Shown: positions 6,748 to 14,762 of the stretch, piece after piece
How positions within the stretch are numbered: position 1 is the stretch's first letter
How the letters are laid out: every line of letters starts with the position of its first letter
Assembly (NCBI GenBank): GCA_030833605.1
Contig: JAURGV010000003.1
Coordinates: forward strand, 1 to 26,429
Source: Rhodothermales bacterium
GTDB lineage: Bacteria > Bacteroidota > Rhodothermia > Rhodothermales > UBA10348
Direction: 5' to 3'
DNA: 26,429 nucleotides
The notes under the pieces: model-generated
The model's database searches: none
Seen by the model: the letters and a program-made list of their open reading frames with translations, nothing else
What the model was told of the DNA's origin: nothing
Made by a program: the position numbers and the translations under genes

Positions 6748-8859
6748 CTAGTGTCCGGCCATGGGATGGATCACCAAGTTGGCGATAAAGAATTCCATCA
6801 TGCGTTGCGGATTAATACCCGAATGGCCGCGGTCTGGACCAACTTGCACGTCAAAGCTTTTGCCTGCAGCTTGAAGGGCTGCAATGAGTTCCATCGACTG
6901 CGAAGGATGCACGTTATTGTCAGCCGTTCCATAATAGATCATGAGGCGGCCTTTCAAGTTATCGACGTAGTTCATGGCCGATCCTTCGTCATATCCTTTG
7001 GTGTTAACCTGGGGCGTTCTCATGTACCGTTCGGTATAAATGGTGTCGTAATGACGCCAGTCGGTTACTGCAGAAGCGGCAGATGCAGCCTGAAACACGT
7101 CAGGATGACGTAAAAGAGCCAACGCCGAGGCATATCCACCGTAGGACGTACCATAAATACCTACCCGGCTGCTATCGACATAAGAGCGTTTGGCCAATTC
7201 TTTTACGCCTTCGGCTTGATCATCGATTTCAACCACACCCAGTTTTTGATAGATCGCATCCAAGAACTGTTTGCCACGTCCAGCAGCACTACGTGAATCC
7301 AAACTGGCAACCAGGAATCCATATTCTGTCATGGGATTGCCCGTGCTAAAGTTCTCGCGAGCGCCGTTGGTTTTTGGACCTGCATACACACTGATTAACA
7401 ACGGGTACGACTTGGACGGATCAAAATTCGACGGCTTGTTCAACATGCCGTGGAGTTCGGTCACGCCATCAGCCGCTTTATAGGTAAACAACTCAACATT
7501 TTGAAGGCCCAACTCGTTGAACTTCGTCAGATCGCTTTGCGCAACATCGGCTACTTTTTTGCCTTTTGCATCAAACAGCGTCGTAAAAGGTGCCCGATTG
7601 TGCGTCTGGGCTACATCGACAAAGTACTTTCCATCTGGTGAAACACGTACGGTATGATTTAGCGACGGATCGGTTAAACGAACATCTTTGTTTCCGTCAA
7701 ATCCAATGCGGTGAAGCTGCATTTTCATGTGATTATCGCCCGAGCGAGCCATGTACCACAGTGTTTTAGCTTTCTCATCGACACGGACAATACCACCGAC
7801 CTCAAATTGATGCTGCGTGATGGTAGACAACAACTTACCGGTCATATCATACAGGTAATAGTTTTCCCATCCGGTGCGTTCTGACGACCAAATGAAGCGA
7901 TTACCATCTTCCAAAAACTGCATGGTTGGCCGGTTATCCACCCAACTGGCTGGCCATTCATCACGAACAACAACACGGCATGAACCCGATGCTGGGCTGC
8001 AAGCGGCTATCTCTAGGATGTTTTGCCAACGATTGGTCCGGTTAACCAGTAATTCCTTGCCGTCTGGCGTCCAACCCACATTGTACACGTAATGCCCAAC
8101 CACATCGTCGGTGAATGCTTTTCCGTCGCGGATGTCCACAGAAGTCGTTTTTCCGGTAGCGACATCATACACAAAAAGCTCTACAACCGGGTTAGATACA
8201 CCCGCTTTTGGGTAGGCCTCTACGTCAATGGTGCTTTGCAGTTTGGTCTGATCCAATTGCAAGAAGTAGTCCGGCACTCCGCTCTCGTCAAAACGATAGT
8301 AAGCGAGGTAAGCGCCCGATGGTGACCACCACATTGCGGTGCTTTGGCCTAATTCTTCGCCATAAACCCAGCTCGCGGTTCCGTTTTTAATGCGATTGGC
8401 TTCGCTACCGTCCGTGGTCAGCGCTTTTTCATCCGAACCATCTGCTTTGCTCAGAAACACATTACGATCTCGGTAAAACGCCTTCATGGAGCCATCTGGC
8501 GAGTCGGCTGAGTCGAATTGGCGTCCGCGTTCAGGTCCGCCAAAACGTCCGCGACCACCAGTGTTATCCGCGCCACCTTCAATCTCGACAGCGGCTTTTT
8601 TCTTTACATCAAAACGATAGTTTTTGCCATTAAATGCATATTCAAACGAACCGCTATCGTCGGCCCACGTGGCATTGACACCTCCGTTTACAAAAGCGCC
8701 TCTGTATTCGCCAGCCATCTTTTCATATTGGTCGTAACCCGGCATGGTTTTTAGACGATCCTGCGCAGCCGCCGACTGAATCCCAACGGATTGAATCCCA
8801 ATCAGGGAAACCACAAGTAAAGCGGCCCATTGGCTGCCTGAACGATAAATCTGGTGCAT
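6748..8859 (-). CDS. Secreted dipeptidyl-peptidase IV-type S9 serine peptidase
   Basis: The protein has 703 aa from the ATG at 8859. A signal peptide (LLVVSLIGIQS to AAAQD) is followed by a DPP-IV beta-propeller (about residues 85-450) and a C-terminal alpha/beta hydrolase domain. The catalytic triad is Ser572 (GTSYGGY), Asp647 (GTADNNVHP) and His679 (RGHSG). The Glu-Glu pair in VYGEELGQ (168-169) matches the double Glu that binds the substrate amino terminus in DPP-IV. Expected activity is release of N-terminal dipeptides, often X-Pro, in the periplasm or outside the cell. An in-frame GTG at 8892 would add 11 residues before the signal peptide; the ATG is preferred because AAAGG lies 8 bases before it and the signal peptide is then normal. 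It follows the DUF1579 lipoprotein gene on the same strand and ends at a strong terminator. Confidence 0.93.
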   Translation of the reverse strand: MHQIYRSGSQWAALLVVSLIGIQSVGIQSAAAQDRLKTMPGYDQYEKMAGEYRGAFVNGGVNATWADDSGSFEYAFNGKNYRFDVKKKAAVEIEGGADNTGGRGRFGGPERGRQFDSADSPDGSMKAFYRDRNVFLSKADGSDEKALTTDGSEANRIKNGTASWVYGEELGQSTAMWWSPSGAYLAYYRFDESGVPDYFLQLDQTKLQSTIDVEAYPKAGVSNPVVELFVYDVATGKTTSVDIRDGKAFTDDVVGHYVYNVGWTPDGKELLVNRTNRWQNILEIAACSPASGSCRVVVRDEWPASWVDNRPTMQFLEDGNRFIWSSERTGWENYYLYDMTGKLLSTITQHQFEVGGIVRVDEKAKTLWYMARSGDNHMKMQLHRIGFDGNKDVRLTDPSLNHTVRVSPDGKYFVDVAQTHNRAPFTTLFDAKGKKVADVAQSDLTKFNELGLQNVELFTYKAADGVTELHGMLNKPSNFDPSKSYPLLISVYAGPKTNGARENFSTGNPMTEYGFLVASLDSRSAAGRGKQFLDAIYQKLGVVEIDDQAEGVKELAKRSYVDSSRVGIYGTSYGGYASALALLRHPDVFQAASAASAVTDWRHYDTIYTERYMRTPQVNTKGYDEGSAMNYVDNLKGRLMIYYGTADNNVHPSQSMELIAALQAAGKSFDVQVGPDRGHSGINPQRMMEFFIANLVIHPMAGH

Positions 8860-8867
8860 AATGCAAA

Positions 8868-8872
8868 CCTTT
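8868..8872 (-). promoter_or_regulatory. Ribosome binding site deciding the S9 peptidase start
   Basis: AAAGG on the minus strand lies 8 bases before the ATG at 8859. It supports that start over the upstream GTG at 8892. It is one of few SD-like sites in this window. Confidence 0.5.
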
Positions 8873-8895
8873 AAAATGAAACGATAACTCACTGC

Positions 8896-9480
8896 CTATT
8901 GGACGATCCTGTGGTAAATTAATTCCACACCTTTAGATTCTTCTCCTTCTGGAGTAACAACATATGATGTGACGATCAGCTCATCATTTCTGTTCAAAAC
9001 GTAGTCTGTGCGCCAACCCCATTTTGGAATGCCTTCTGCCGCATCCCATGTTCCGAAAACACTGAATCCATTTTCGATTTCAGAGCCGTCGGAGAAAAGG
9101 ATGGCTTGGCTCATGTGAAAACTGTCCACCCACGTAATTTCGAACTTTTTGGTGATCGGATTAAAGGCGAATAATTCTTCGCCATTCCGAGGTTTGTCCT
9201 TCATGAACCCGTCGTACGTATGGCGCAAAAAACGACCATTGATGGCGGGTGCAAACGAACCACGAATGGAGGACTCGTCGTAAATCTTATCCGGTTCCAA
9301 CCACGTTGTTACCGTTCCTTCCCAATCACCTACGAGCCGATTGAAGAATGGATGGCCTAAGTCGGAAGGCGTTTCTGAGTCGGTAGGGTGTGACATATCG
9401 GACTGGGGTGCTGGACTCGTTGAGCAAGCCGCGAAGAGCAGCATGGACAACACTAGTGGGGTGGGAAACCGAATAGACAT
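8896..9480 (-). CDS. DUF1579 family lipoprotein
   Basis: The protein has 194 aa from the ATG at 9480. A short lipoprotein signal has lipobox LFAAC (Cys19). The mature domain fits DUF1579 (PF07617): GDWEGTVTTW, INGRFLRHTYDG, NPITKKFEITWVDS, and a C-terminal strand ending YHRI. Such proteins are small beta-barrels of unknown role. In-frame codons allow longer forms from 9507 or 9549, but these would put charged extra residues before the signal peptide, so the 9480 start is chosen. Its stop lies 36 bases before the S9 peptidase ATG, so the two are likely one transcript. It is divergent from hisF. Confidence 0.75.
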   Translation of the reverse strand: MSIRFPTPLVLSMLLFAACSTSPAPQSDMSHPTDSETPSDLGHPFFNRLVGDWEGTVTTWLEPDKIYDESSIRGSFAPAINGRFLRHTYDGFMKDKPRNGEELFAFNPITKKFEITWVDSFHMSQAILFSDGSEIENGFSVFGTWDAAEGIPKWGWRTDYVLNRNDELIVTSYVVTPEGEESKGVELIYHRIVQ

Positions 9481-9626
9481 AACGGATCGAAATGAATGGA
9501 TTATCATTCTACGACCAAAAAACGAACCGATCAATAAAGGCGACCGCATCGCGTATTATTCAACTTTGTAATCAAGATTCACAAGAAGGGAGATTAGAGA
9601 TCGTCAAATAGGCTTATTTTGTGGGC

Positions 9627-10382
9627 ATGCTAACGCGACGCATCATACCGTGCTTGGATATTAAAAACGGAAGAACCGTGAAAGGGGTCAATTTTGTTGA
9701 TCTCCGAGATGCGGGTGACCCGGTGGAATTGGCTCGCGCATACGTCGAACAAGGAGCGGACGAATTGGTTTTTTTGGACATTTCGGCAACGTTGGAGACG
9801 CGGGGCACCTTGATTGATTTGGTGCGTCGTATTGCCGAAGTAATCAACATTCCGTTTACCGTTGGCGGCGGAGTTCGCAGCGTGAGCGATGCCCGTGAGT
9901 TGCTCGGCGCAGGAGCCGACAAAGTGGCTCTCAACTCGGCAGCGATTGCAAACCCTGAGCTTATTGGGGAAATCGCTGCGCAGTTTGGAAGTCAATGTGT
10001 GGTGGTCGCCATAGACATTCGCCAAACCGGTGGGCGGTGGATGGTGCATTCGCACGGAGGCACCAAACCAACGGAATTGGAAGCCATAACATGGGCGATA
10101 GAAGTCGAAAAACGGGGAGCGGGAGAGATCTTGTTGACGTCGATGGATCACGATGGTACAAAAGCGGGGTTTGCTCTAGAAATCACCCGAAAAATTTCCC
10201 AAAAAGCATCCATACCTGTAATAGCGTCAGGTGGAGCAGGACATATGCGCCATTTTACAGAGCTTTTTTCATCCAACTCGGCGGATGCGGCGTTGGCCGC
10301 CAGCATTTTCCATTTTCATGAAGTAGCCATTCCAGACCTTAAAAAAACGCTTCTTGCTGCCCAAATTCCCGTACGATTATGA
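9627..10382 (+). CDS. hisF: Imidazole glycerol phosphate synthase cyclase subunit HisF
   Basis: HisF is a (beta/alpha)8 barrel that joins ammonia from HisH to PRFAR, forming imidazole glycerol phosphate and AICAR. From the ATG at 9627 (251 aa) the catalytic aspartates fall at Asp11 (PCLDIKNG) and Asp130 (VAIDIRQ), the same numbers as in well-studied HisF. Phosphate-binding glycine motifs are present (VGGGVRS, ASGGAGH). A GTG at 9621 would add two residues; MLTRRIIPCLD is the canonical HisF beginning, so ATG is chosen. The stop overlaps the hisIE start as ATGA, indicating translational coupling. The partner hisH is not adjacent. A GGGAG stretch about 35 bases upstream is too far from the start to be its ribosome binding site. 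Confidence 0.97.
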   Translation: MLTRRIIPCLDIKNGRTVKGVNFVDLRDAGDPVELARAYVEQGADELVFLDISATLETRGTLIDLVRRIAEVINIPFTVGGGVRSVSDARELLGAGADKVALNSAAIANPELIGEIAAQFGSQCVVVAIDIRQTGGRWMVHSHGGTKPTELEAITWAIEVEKRGAGEILLTSMDHDGTKAGFALEITRKISQKASIPVIASGGAGHMRHFTELFSSNSADAALAASIFHFHEVAIPDLKKTLLAAQIPVRL

Positions 10383-11008
10383 TTGATTTAATTGAATCTG
10401 GAACTGCTATTCGATTTGGCGCCGACGGATTGATTCCCGCGATTATCCAGGATTTTGGCACTCGGAATGTGTTGATGCTGGGCTACATGAACCAAGAATC
10501 CCTTGATCTTACTCGCTCTACTGGCTTGGTCACCTTTTTCAGCCGTTCTAAAAACAGGTTATGGAAAAAAGGTGAGACCAGTGGTAATGTGTTGCACGTC
10601 AAAGAGATACGGGTAGATTGTGATGGCGATACGCTTCTGATAAAGGCCCAGCCGTCCGGCCCAACCTGCCACACCGGTTCAGATACGTGTTGGAACCTGG
10701 AAAACAAGGCCTCTTCGCTGTTTTTGCAGGAGTTAGAAAGCATTATTGCTTCAAGAATCGAGGAAGGAGACCACGCGTCGTACACGGTTCGTTTATTAAA
10801 GGAAGGTGTCAAAAAGATATCCCAAAAGGTCGGCGAAGAAGGAGTAGAAACGGCGCTAGAAGGCGTTTCAGGAACGGATGAAAAATTAGTCGAAGAGGCT
10901 TCCGACTTGGTGTATCACCTCCTTGTGTTGCTTAAAGCACGTAATTTATCGTTGGATGATGTGGGTCGCGTATTGGTAAGTCGTCACGGGGCACCTCGCC
11001 GTTCATGA
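10379..11008 (+). CDS. hisIE: Bifunctional phosphoribosyl-AMP cyclohydrolase/phosphoribosyl-ATP pyrophosphatase HisIE
   Basis: The protein has 209 aa and catalyses steps 2 and 3 of histidine biosynthesis. The HisI half (residues 1-115) has the metal-site motif DCDGD (Asp80, Asp82, Asp84, Cys81) and CHTGSDTC (Cys97, Cys104), the zinc and magnesium ligands of cyclohydrolases. The HisE half (about 115-209) has KVGEEGVETALE and EEASDLVYHLLVLL, the NTP-pyrophosphohydrolase-like helical motifs. It starts inside the hisF stop (ATGA). The fused form is common in Bacteroidota and enterobacteria. An 8-bp inverted repeat (10990-10997 with 11013-11020) spans its stop codon but lacks a T-tract. Confidence 0.96.
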   Translation: MIDLIESGTAIRFGADGLIPAIIQDFGTRNVLMLGYMNQESLDLTRSTGLVTFFSRSKNRLWKKGETSGNVLHVKEIRVDCDGDTLLIKAQPSGPTCHTGSDTCWNLENKASSLFLQELESIIASRIEEGDHASYTVRLLKEGVKKISQKVGEEGVETALEGVSGTDEKLVEEASDLVYHLLVLLKARNLSLDDVGRVLVSRHGAPRRS

Positions 11009-11057
11009 CAGGGAGGTGCCACTTGATAGAGGAATTCAAACCACTGATGAACCTCGG

Positions 11058-11087
11058 TTAAGATGTATTCAGGTGGCTTGGTATTAT
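11058..11087 (+). promoter_or_regulatory. Possible promoter of the TonB-dependent receptor gene
   Basis: TTAAGA (11058-11063) and TATTAT (11082-11087), 18 bases apart, resemble -35 and -10 boxes. They lie about 52 bases upstream of the receptor ATG, after the end of hisIE. This rests on sequence resemblance only; the group may use a different promoter consensus. Confidence 0.25.
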
Positions 11088-11139
11088 TCGAGCGTCCCGA
11101 GCCATTGAGGCTCTTCCCTCCCGCCAAGAACCGCCTCAT

Positions 11140-13434
11140 ATGAAACAGTTTTACTATCTGAAAACGTTTGTATTTGTTTTAGTTTTTGCCAGTGTAAGCA
11201 TCACTGCTTCCGCCCAGCAAGCGCTTATGCGCGGCTTTTTGACGGACGTATCGTCGGAGCAGCCCTTACAAGGGGCAACAATCGTGCTTTCGCAATCGGG
11301 CAATATCGTAATGGGGTCCGCTTCAGACGGCGATGGATTCTTCACGATCAACAGAATTCCCCCCGGTCGATACATCCTGCGTATTTCTTATATAGGGTTT
11401 ACGATTATCGAGGAAGAGATAGAAATTGGTATCGGTCAGCTTATTGAACGGTCGTTCGCACTTTCCCCCAATACCGCCGAAATCGGAGAAGTCGTTGTAG
11501 AAGCGGAAATGGTGGGTGGGGTGACGCAAGTCGTTGCAGGCCTTGAGTCAGTAGTCCCGGCAGAAATTAAGCGTGTACCGGTTCCTGGCGTTTCTGGTGA
11601 CCTTGCCGCTTACATTCAAACCGTACCGGGCGTTGTGGTGCAAGGCGATCGAGGTGGGCAATTGTTTGTTCGTGGGGGCGCGGTCGACCAGAATATGGCC
11701 TATTTGGATGGGTTACCGGTCTATATGCCTTTCCACGTACTGAGTGTGTATTCAGCGTTCCCAGAAGATCTGGTCGACCGCGCCGACTTCTACACAGGCG
11801 GATTTAGTGCTCGCTACGGCACACGGGTTTCTTCCGTGCTGGATGTGCGTGCGCGGAACGGAAATAAACAAAACTTTGCAGGGTCGGCTGCCATCGCGCC
11901 ATTTTTGAGCTCATTGACGCTTGAAGGCCCGATCGTTCCAGGGCGTGTTTCTGTAGTTGCCTCGGTAAGGCAATCCTTGATTGAAGAGCTATTTCCCGAT
12001 CTAGTCGGCCAAAAACTCCCGTATCGTTTTGGTGATAAATTTGGGAAAGTCCACGCTTTGCTGGGTAATAGCCATTCCCTTTCGTTTACTGGACTTGACA
12101 CGCAAGACCGCGGCGACATCGCAGGGACTAAAAAGTCCGTTTTTGGCGAAACGGAAGAAACTGTAGTGTCAGATAGCACCGAAGTCTCATGGACCAATAG
12201 AGTGTTTGCTGGCAACTACGAATACCGTTCCAATCGCATTCCGCTAACGGTTCAATTTACCGGCGGGACGTCTGATATGACGAATGAATTTGGACCCGAA
12301 TCAAATGTTGAACGGCGTTCACAACTCGAAAGCATAGACCTGTCGACCCGTTTGACGTATCAGTTTAGAGCGTTTGACCTTTCTGCGGGGTCGACCTATC
12401 GTCAAACCAAACTATCGCTATTTTTGGATGATTTCTTTACCGACGTCACTGCAACTAGCGATGAGTTGACCGAGATCAGTTCGCACGTTGAACTCACATC
12501 AGAGCCCATGTGGGGTAAGGTGACCATTAATCCAGGCGTTCATTTGTACTCCGTTCCAGACAGGTCCAAACATATTGTTGAACCGCGATTTCGCGTTTCG
12601 TACTGGCCAGCCGGTCAAAAAGGGCGGCACCAAATCAACGCTTCATGGGGCATTTTTAACCAGACAATCTCTGGACTTTCGGATGAAAGAGACCTCGGCA
12701 CCGTGTTTTATGCCTGGGTTACCGCTCCCGAAGGTGCGCCCATAACCAATTCCCAACATGCTATCCTAGGCTACAACGTGAGGCTCTTCCCATGGCTGAA
12801 TGGGGCATTGGAGGGGTATTTTAAGCAATACGACCACATATCAGTGCCCATTTTTAGTCCTTTCCCTCGATTTACTACCACTTTGGAGGATGCAAGTGGC
12901 CAAGCGTATGGGTTTGATGCCCGCTTAAGCGCCGAAAACAGACCGTTTTGGTTCGACTCCGTTTTGGACGGTTACATTAGTTACGCTTATTCAAAGGTTG
13001 AATACGATACAGAAAGCTACGTCTACAATCCCAGTCACGACCGCCGCCATCAACTTAATGCACTACTTCATGCTCAAAAAGGAGAAGTCGGAGTGACCAT
13101 AAACTGGCAGTATGGCTCAGGATTGCCGTACACCCAGTCCGGTGGTTTTGACGAATGGTACCTATTGACCCCGGATGTCGATGTATCAACCGAAGCAGGG
13201 ATTGATCGAATTATCTATTCCAAACCCTACAACGGTCGCCAACCTACCTATGCCAGGGTTGATGTTTGGCTTGAACGCCGCGTTGAAAAAGGCCGCTACG
13301 TCGGCACGCTCAGAGCAGGCGCCGTTAACCTCTTCAACCGTAGCAATCTCTTTTACTACGACCTGTTCACCTTCAAACGCGTCGACCAACTTCCGTTCTT
13401 ACCCTCCGTCGGCCTAAAAATCGAATTTCGCTAG
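11140..13434 (+). CDS. TonB-dependent outer-membrane receptor with carboxypeptidase-regulatory-like domain
   Basis: The protein has 764 aa. A signal peptide ends near ITASAQQ (residue 26). Residues about 29-115 are a CarboxypepD_reg-like beta-sandwich (GFLTDVSSEQPLQGATIVL, ITRIPPG-like INRIPPGRYILRISYIGF). Residues about 125-235 form the plug (VPGVSGDLAAYIQTVPGVVVQ, LFVRGGAVDQNMAYLDGLPVY, FYTGGFSARYG), and the rest is a beta-barrel whose last strand ends VGLKIEFR with the usual C-terminal aromatic-containing signature. It should import an unknown ligand across the outer membrane using TonB energy. There is no SusD partner next to it and no regulator nearby, so it is not a SusCD pair. It is somewhat short for a SusC-like protein. 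It ends at a strong bidirectional terminator shared with the convergent amidohydrolase gene. Confidence 0.92.
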   Translation: MKQFYYLKTFVFVLVFASVSITASAQQALMRGFLTDVSSEQPLQGATIVLSQSGNIVMGSASDGDGFFTINRIPPGRYILRISYIGFTIIEEEIEIGIGQLIERSFALSPNTAEIGEVVVEAEMVGGVTQVVAGLESVVPAEIKRVPVPGVSGDLAAYIQTVPGVVVQGDRGGQLFVRGGAVDQNMAYLDGLPVYMPFHVLSVYSAFPEDLVDRADFYTGGFSARYGTRVSSVLDVRARNGNKQNFAGSAAIAPFLSSLTLEGPIVPGRVSVVASVRQSLIEELFPDLVGQKLPYRFGDKFGKVHALLGNSHSLSFTGLDTQDRGDIAGTKKSVFGETEETVVSDSTEVSWTNRVFAGNYEYRSNRIPLTVQFTGGTSDMTNEFGPESNVERRSQLESIDLSTRLTYQFRAFDLSAGSTYRQTKLSLFLDDFFTDVTATSDELTEISSHVELTSEPMWGKVTINPGVHLYSVPDRSKHIVEPRFRVSYWPAGQKGRHQINASWGIFNQTISGLSDERDLGTVFYAWVTAPEGAPITNSQHAILGYNVRLFPWLNGALEGYFKQYDHISVPIFSPFPRFTTTLEDASGQAYGFDARLSAENRPFWFDSVLDGYISYAYSKVEYDTESYVYNPSHDRRHQLNALLHAQKGEVGVTINWQYGSGLPYTQSGGFDEWYLLTPDVDVSTEAGIDRIIYSKPYNGRQPTYARVDVWLERRVEKGRYVGTLRAGAVNLFNRSNLFYYDLFTFKRVDQLPFLPSVGLKIEFR

Positions 13435-13442
13435 GTCTTGAT

Positions 13443-13484
13443 GCTAAAAGGCTCGCCGAAACACGTTTCGGCGAGCCTTTTAGC
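13443..13484. terminator. Bidirectional Rho-independent terminator
   Basis: A near-perfect hairpin has arms 13443-13461 and 13466-13484 and a GC-rich core (GGCTCGCCGAAA / TTTCGGCGAGCC). The outer stem provides A- and T-runs on both strands (CCTTTTAGC each way). It lies between the convergent TonB receptor (ends 13434) and amidohydrolase (ends 13517) and can terminate both. Confidence 0.88.
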
Positions 13485-13516
13485 CATTTTCAAAAAGAGA
13501 ATCAATTCCCAAGGCC

Positions 13517-14644
13517 CTAATTGATAAAGAGCGAAGCGTCGAGGCCAGGAATAATGCGTAACGCGTTTTCGTAGTAAACCGCCTTCAAAATATCATCGGG
13601 AAGATCCGCTCCATACATCCGCCATTGAGCGTGGTATTTGCGATAGTAAGGGAAGTATTCGTCGGCCGTTTCAAACACGCGGAAATACGTATCAAATTCG
13701 GAGACCCGGTAGGTGTCTTTTCCGAACAGGATGCGGTCTTTGTATTTGGTAAAAAACTCGAGCGCCATTTTGGGCTGCCGTCCGATTTCATAAATAACAG
13801 CCCCAACTTCGCTATACATGTTGGGATATTTATCGAGCAACGAGCCCAATTTACCGAGGTCGTTTCCTAACCAGCTCAAGTGCGCGCTGATGAACGTGGT
13901 TTCCGGATGTTTCCCGATCATGGAATAATGTTCGTTCATGATGGTATCGAACGGAGCATCCACCCCTTCCACACGCAATCGGTTGGGATTCAGCTTGAGT
14001 TCGAGCCATTTCTCGTTGAATTTGTCCATCGGCTGCCAGAAGTTGGCAGGATCGGCTGAGTGGATCAGAACCGGTATACCGAGTTCACCGGCGAGCGCCC
14101 AAATGGGGTCTAGACGCGGATCATCAACCGAAACCCGGATTCCATCCACGTCTGTTACATCCATTCCGAGGTTTTTATAGACCTTTAGGCCGCGAGCACC
14201 GGCAGCCACATCAGCCCGTAATTGGGCTACCGCTTTTTCGGTCCATCCTTCGGCTCCCACACTATCAAAATCCACATTGGCAAACGTCACAATCCGGTTG
14301 GGATATTTACTTTCCATGTTGGAAATGGCACCTTTTAGGTTGTCACCGTTCCCGCCGGAAAGGTTGACTATCACGGCCATATTCATGCCGTCCATTTCAG
14401 AAATCAAGGTGTCAATCGCACCAGCGCGCATGGTCGGAGCCCTAAACCAATGGCTATGCACATCCACAAACGGGAATTTGGCCCGCGTGACGAAGTTTTC
14501 TGGTACAACCAATGTAGAGGTTGGCTCATATTCCTCGACCGTCATATCGACTGTGGTGTCGGCGGACTGAGCATTAGTAGATTCTGGTGTTGAACAAGCA
14601 GATATGACACACAGTAGACACAGGTAGAGAGCTAAATTCTTCAT
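13517..14644 (-). CDS. Amidohydrolase-2 family (TIM-barrel) lipoprotein
   Basis: The protein has 375 aa. The signal peptide has lipobox VISAC (Cys17), then a linker rich in Thr, Ser and Glu to about residue 50. The catalytic TIM barrel fits PF04909. Candidate metal ligands are His63 and His65 (VDVHSHW), His195 (VLIHSADP), His255 (SAHLSW) and Asp310 (FGKDTY); Lys154 (GLKVYKNLG) may also be at the active site. The family includes decarboxylases and hydrolases of cyclic or aromatic substrates; which reaction applies cannot be told. It is predicted to be anchored in an envelope membrane, which is less common for this family. It is divergent from uvrB and convergent with the TonB receptor gene. 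Confidence 0.85.
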   Translation of the reverse strand: MKNLALYLCLLCVISACSTPESTNAQSADTTVDMTVEEYEPTSTLVVPENFVTRAKFPFVDVHSHWFRAPTMRAGAIDTLISEMDGMNMAVIVNLSGGNGDNLKGAISNMESKYPNRIVTFANVDFDSVGAEGWTEKAVAQLRADVAAGARGLKVYKNLGMDVTDVDGIRVSVDDPRLDPIWALAGELGIPVLIHSADPANFWQPMDKFNEKWLELKLNPNRLRVEGVDAPFDTIMNEHYSMIGKHPETTFISAHLSWLGNDLGKLGSLLDKYPNMYSEVGAVIYEIGRQPKMALEFFTKYKDRILFGKDTYRVSEFDTYFRVFETADEYFPYYRKYHAQWRMYGADLPDDILKAVYYENALRIIPGLDASLFIN

Positions 14645-14693
14645 GATGCAGGTTTCTCTGAATTAATCCGCCGAACCATCGGTAGGCGGGAGG

Positions 14694-14716
14694 GTACATG
14701 GTACGCTGCTCAGTAC
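14694..14716. promoter_or_regulatory. GTAC-rich palindromic element upstream of uvrB
   Basis: Three GTAC tetramers occur at 14694-14697, 14701-14704 and 14713-14716; the last two form GTAC-N8-GTAC. They lie between the divergent amidohydrolase and uvrB starts, about 47-69 bases before uvrB. They could be an operator, for example for SOS control, but no known LexA consensus is matched. Confidence 0.2.
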
Positions 14717-14762
14717 GGTTTACACCCCCCTTCGTTTCCCCAATGATTGACTGAAGCCCATT

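Noticed and set aside
6691..7113. 140-codon plus-strand frame opposite the S9 peptidase
   Set aside because: It is fully antisense to catalytic-domain coding sequence, starts at GTG inside the terminator hairpin, and shows no protein features.
8860..8892. GTG start giving an 11-residue longer S9 peptidase
   Set aside because: The extension places extra hydrophobic and charged residues before the signal peptide, and the SD-like AAAGG belongs to the ATG at 8859.
10990..11020. 8-bp inverted repeat spanning the hisIE stop as a terminator
   Set aside because: The loop is 15 bases and no T-run follows, so it is not a convincing Rho-independent terminator.
11140..13434. SusC/SusD-type polysaccharide utilisation locus
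   Set aside because: The receptor is only 764 aa, has no adjacent SusD-like lipoprotein, and no glycoside hydrolase or sigma/anti-sigma regulator adjoins it.
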